DNA of 8,242 bases from CAVPEW01 sp050247895 (GTDB taxonomy: Bacteria > Actinomycetota > Acidimicrobiia > Acidimicrobiales > VFJN01). The DNA is taken from assembly GCA_050247895.1 (NCBI GenBank), contig JBFWTJ010000176.1:1-8242 (forward strand), given 5' to 3'. Numbering within the stretch: position 1 is the first letter of the stretch; the number at the start of each line of letters is the position of its first letter. A program made the position numbers and the translations under genes. Positions 6,224-8,242 of the stretch are shown here, piece after piece. The notes below the pieces were generated by a model. That model made no database searches. It was not told where the DNA came from and saw nothing but the letters and a program-made list of their open reading frames with translations.

Positions 6224-7243
6224 ATGGTGACCACGCTCCGCGTCCCGCCCCCCCAGGACGCGCCGGCCCCGACCCCTCGTCGGTTGACGCCCGGGCTCGG
6301 CCTGAGCGACCGCGTCTTCCGCGGTGGCATGTCGGTCTCGGGCCTGATCGTCCTGGCCGTAATGGTCGCCGTCGGCCTCTTCCTCCTGCTCGAGGCCACC
6401 GACGCCCTGCGGGTCACGGGATTCTCCTTCGTGACGACGGCCGAGTGGCAGCCCGACCGTGGCGAGTTCGGCATCGCCGCCGTACTGACCGGCACGGTCA
6501 TGATCGCCCTCGTCGCCATCGCCATCTCCCTGCCGATGGCGCTCGGCACGTCGCTCTTCATCACCAGCATCGCCCCACCCCGCGCCCGCTCGACCCTCAT
6601 CGCCCTGGTCGATCTCATGGCCGCCGTGCCCAGCGTGGTCTACGGCCTCTGGGGCCTCTACTTCCTGCAGGGCCGGACCATCGGGCTGTCGCGCTGGCTG
6701 TCGAAGTGGTTCGGCTGGATCCCGATCTTCCAGGTCGACGGCGCCGATCACGGGAACCCTCTGGCGGCCTCGTCGGTGTACACCGCTTCGACCTTCATCG
6801 CCGGGATCGTCGTGGCCATGATGGTCATGCCCATCCAGTGCTCGATCATGCGGGAGGTGTTCTCCCAGCTCCCTCCGGGCGAGCGCGAAGGCGCCCTGGC
6901 CCTCGGTGCGACCCGGTGGGCGATGATCCGCAACGTCGCCCTGCCCTTCGCCCGAGGCGGCATCATCGGCGGCACGATGCTCGGCCTGGGCCGAGCGATG
7001 GGCGAGACGATCGCCGTCTTCCTCATCATCTCGCCCCGCTTCGACATCAATTTCAACATCCTCGAAGCGGGCGCGAACTCGGTGGCCGCCCTGATCGCGC
7101 TGCGGCACGGGGAATCGTCGGGCTTCGGCCTCTCGGCCCTGTTCGCCGCGGGGCTGGCCTTGTTCGTGCTCACGCTCATCATCAACTTCAGTGCCTCGGC
7201 CGTCGTGGCCAGGTCCCGATCGGGAGCGATGTCCGAGGCATGA
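6224..7243 (+). CDS. pstC: Phosphate ABC transporter permease PstC
   Basis: This is one of the two inner-membrane subunits of the PstSCAB high-affinity phosphate importer. The 339-residue length is normal to slightly long. Six hydrophobic helices are visible at about residues 36-57, 84-113, 125-148, 186-205, 245-268 and 303-329. The cytoplasmic EAA loop that contacts the PstB ATPase is at about 218-240 (PGEREGALALGATRWAMIRN), followed by LPFARGGIIGG and the conserved GRAMGETIAV at 256-265. The N-terminal 30 residues are cytoplasmic and Pro-rich (VPPPQDAPAPTPRR, 7-20). The ATG at 6224 has a good ribosome site; a GTG at 6227 is an alternative. The gene is preceded by the tail-anchored coiled-coil gene rather than pstS, and overlaps pstA by four bases. 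Control by the PHO-box-like element at 3951 is inferred. Confidence 0.95.
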   Translation: MVTTLRVPPPQDAPAPTPRRLTPGLGLSDRVFRGGMSVSGLIVLAVMVAVGLFLLLEATDALRVTGFSFVTTAEWQPDRGEFGIAAVLTGTVMIALVAIAISLPMALGTSLFITSIAPPRARSTLIALVDLMAAVPSVVYGLWGLYFLQGRTIGLSRWLSKWFGWIPIFQVDGADHGNPLAASSVYTASTFIAGIVVAMMVMPIQCSIMREVFSQLPPGEREGALALGATRWAMIRNVALPFARGGIIGGTMLGLGRAMGETIAVFLIISPRFDINFNILEAGANSVAALIALRHGESSGFGLSALFAAGLALFVLTLIINFSASAVVARSRSGAMSEA

Positions 7244-8242
7244 GCGACGTCGGGCTCCTCGATCCGTGGGTCGCGCCCCCGCCGCCTGTTCCCGCCCCCG
7301 ATCCGGCGGCCCGACCGTCTCGCACCGTGCTGCCCGCGATGCGCCCGCCCGCGCCGGTCTCGCCCGAGCGGCGCCGGCTCGGCGGCGTGACGACCCAGGA
7401 CGTGATCCACGTGGTCGGCGCGTTGGGCAGCGCCATCTGCATCGGCCTCCTCCTGTTCGGTCGCATCGCGCCGCTCGAGGGGCCTTTGGGCTTCGTCGTG
7501 GTGACCTACGCGGCGTTCCTGGTCATCTACGCGGCGCTGGTGTGGCAGGACGACGAGGTCCCCGCCGTGGTCGACAAGGTCATGTCGGTCGTCCTGTCGT
7601 CGGTCGCGCTCCTCGCCGGCGCGGCCCTCGCCTCGGTCATCCTGTTCACCCTCTTGAAGGGTCGGGGCGCCCTGTCCAACCTGAACCTCTACGTCGAGGA
7701 CATGAGCAACGCAGGCCCGACCGACCCGTTGTCGGTCGGCGGCATCTCCCACGCATTGGTCGGCACCCTCATCATGCTGACGATCGCCCTGGCCATCACG
7801 GTGCCGTTGGGCGTCACCTGCGCGGTGTTCCTGACCGAGACCGGAGGGCGTGGCGCCGGATTGGTCCGCACGATCGTCAACGCCATGACGGCGCTGCCCT
7901 CGGTCCTGTCCGGCCTCTTCATCTTCGCCACCTGGGTCCTGATCCTCGGCTATCCCCGTTCCGGGCTCGCGGCCGGTCTCGCCATCAGCATCATGATGTT
8001 GCCGATCATCATCCGTTCGTCGGACGTGGTCCTGCGGCTGGTCCCCGGCAACCTGCGCGAGGCGTCGGCCGCGATGGGTGCGCCGACATGGCGGACGGTG
8101 TGGCACGTCGTGCTCCCCACGGCGCGCTCGGGCCTGGCCACCTCGATCATCCTCGGCGTGGCCCGCGGCGTCGGTGAGACCAGCCCCGTGCTGCTCACGG
8201 CCGGCTTCACGTCGACCATGAACCTCAACCCGCTGAAGGACC
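7240..8242 (+). CDS. pstA: Phosphate ABC transporter permease PstA with N-terminal extension (3' end outside window)
   Basis: This is the second membrane subunit of the phosphate importer and partner of PstC. The frame starts at the ATG of an ATGA overlap with the pstC stop and stays open to the window end (334 residues seen). The conserved core includes MTALPSVLSGLFIF at 216-229, the EAA loop NLREASAAMGAPTWRTVWHV at 271-290, LPTARSG at 292-298 and GVARGVGETSPVLLTAGF at 306-323. Ahead of the usual first helix (about 117-138) it has a Pro-rich cytoplasmic tail (VAPPPPVPAPDP, 11-22) and two additional hydrophobic segments at about 55-74 and 84-102, making it longer than the ~280-300 residues of classical PstA. 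Only a few dozen residues at the C-terminus are expected to be missing. pstB is expected downstream, outside the window. Confidence 0.94.
   Translation, partial: MSDVGLLDPWVAPPPPVPAPDPAARPSRTVLPAMRPPAPVSPERRRLGGVTTQDVIHVVGALGSAICIGLLLFGRIAPLEGPLGFVVVTYAAFLVIYAALVWQDDEVPAVVDKVMSVVLSSVALLAGAALASVILFTLLKGRGALSNLNLYVEDMSNAGPTDPLSVGGISHALVGTLIMLTIALAITVPLGVTCAVFLTETGGRGAGLVRTIVNAMTALPSVLSGLFIFATWVLILGYPRSGLAAGLAISIMMLPIIIRSSDVVLRLVPGNLREASAAMGAPTWRTVWHVVLPTARSGLATSIILGVARGVGETSPVLLTAGFTSTMNLNPLKD

Noticed and set aside
5723..8106. Long minus-strand open frames opposite pstC and pstA rich in Asp, His, Arg and Gly
   Set aside because: They are antisense to clear transporter genes and composed of the typical complement residues of hydrophobic codons.
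7191..8177. A 328-residue + strand open frame overlapping pstA in another frame
   Set aside because: The frame starting at 7240 carries all PstA motifs and stays open to the window end. The other is an Arg/Pro/His-rich shadow.
1..8242. CRISPR arrays, tRNA or rRNA genes, insertion sequences, attachment sites
   Set aside because: I found no regularly spaced repeats, tRNA-like cloverleaf, transposase motifs or terminal inverted repeats.

Overview
The window is very GC-rich, with G or C at nearly all third codon positions, short or overlapping intergenic spaces and every supported gene on the + strand. Together with one apparently leaderless start and GTTCA-type PHO boxes, this points to a high-GC Actinomycetota genome. 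An Acidimicrobiia-like lineage is my guess, from gene style only.

Region 1 (1-2834) is the end of an ilvBNC operon for branched-chain amino acid synthesis: the C-terminal two thirds of the acetolactate synthase large subunit (start outside the window), its small regulatory subunit, and ketol-acid reductoisomerase. The ilvB stop overlaps the ilvN start, and five bases separate ilvN from ilvC. A long GC-rich hairpin 12 bases after the ilvC stop probably ends the transcript.

Region 2 (3013-6213) holds three proteins that I cannot assign to a named family. They have 266, 144 and about 587 residues. All three have alanine/glutamate/arginine-rich helical, coiled-coil-like segments. The 144-residue protein has a weak DivIVA-like N-terminal pattern. 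The 587-residue protein carries a long Pro/Ala/Val-rich linker and ends in a single C-terminal membrane helix.

Region 3 (6224-8242) is pstC followed by pstA (3' end outside the window), the two permeases of the high-affinity phosphate ABC transporter. No pstS lies in front of pstC; its usual place is taken by the tail-anchored coiled-coil gene. Genes 4026-4460, 4450-6213, pstC and pstA overlap or are 10 bases apart, so they read as one operon.

The main observation is that the 266-residue gene and the four-gene operon are preceded by the same control element. It consists of tandem 11-base units beginning GTTCA (3013 and 3024; 3951, 3962 and a weaker unit at 3973), with a TANNNT -10 box at exactly the same distance (3051 and 3989). 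This is the form of an actinobacterial PHO box (PhoP/RegX3/PhoB-type). I infer that the three unrecognised coiled-coil proteins belong to the phosphate-starvation regulon, and that two of them are built together with the Pst permeases. This is a candidate undescribed membrane-associated partner of phosphate uptake.
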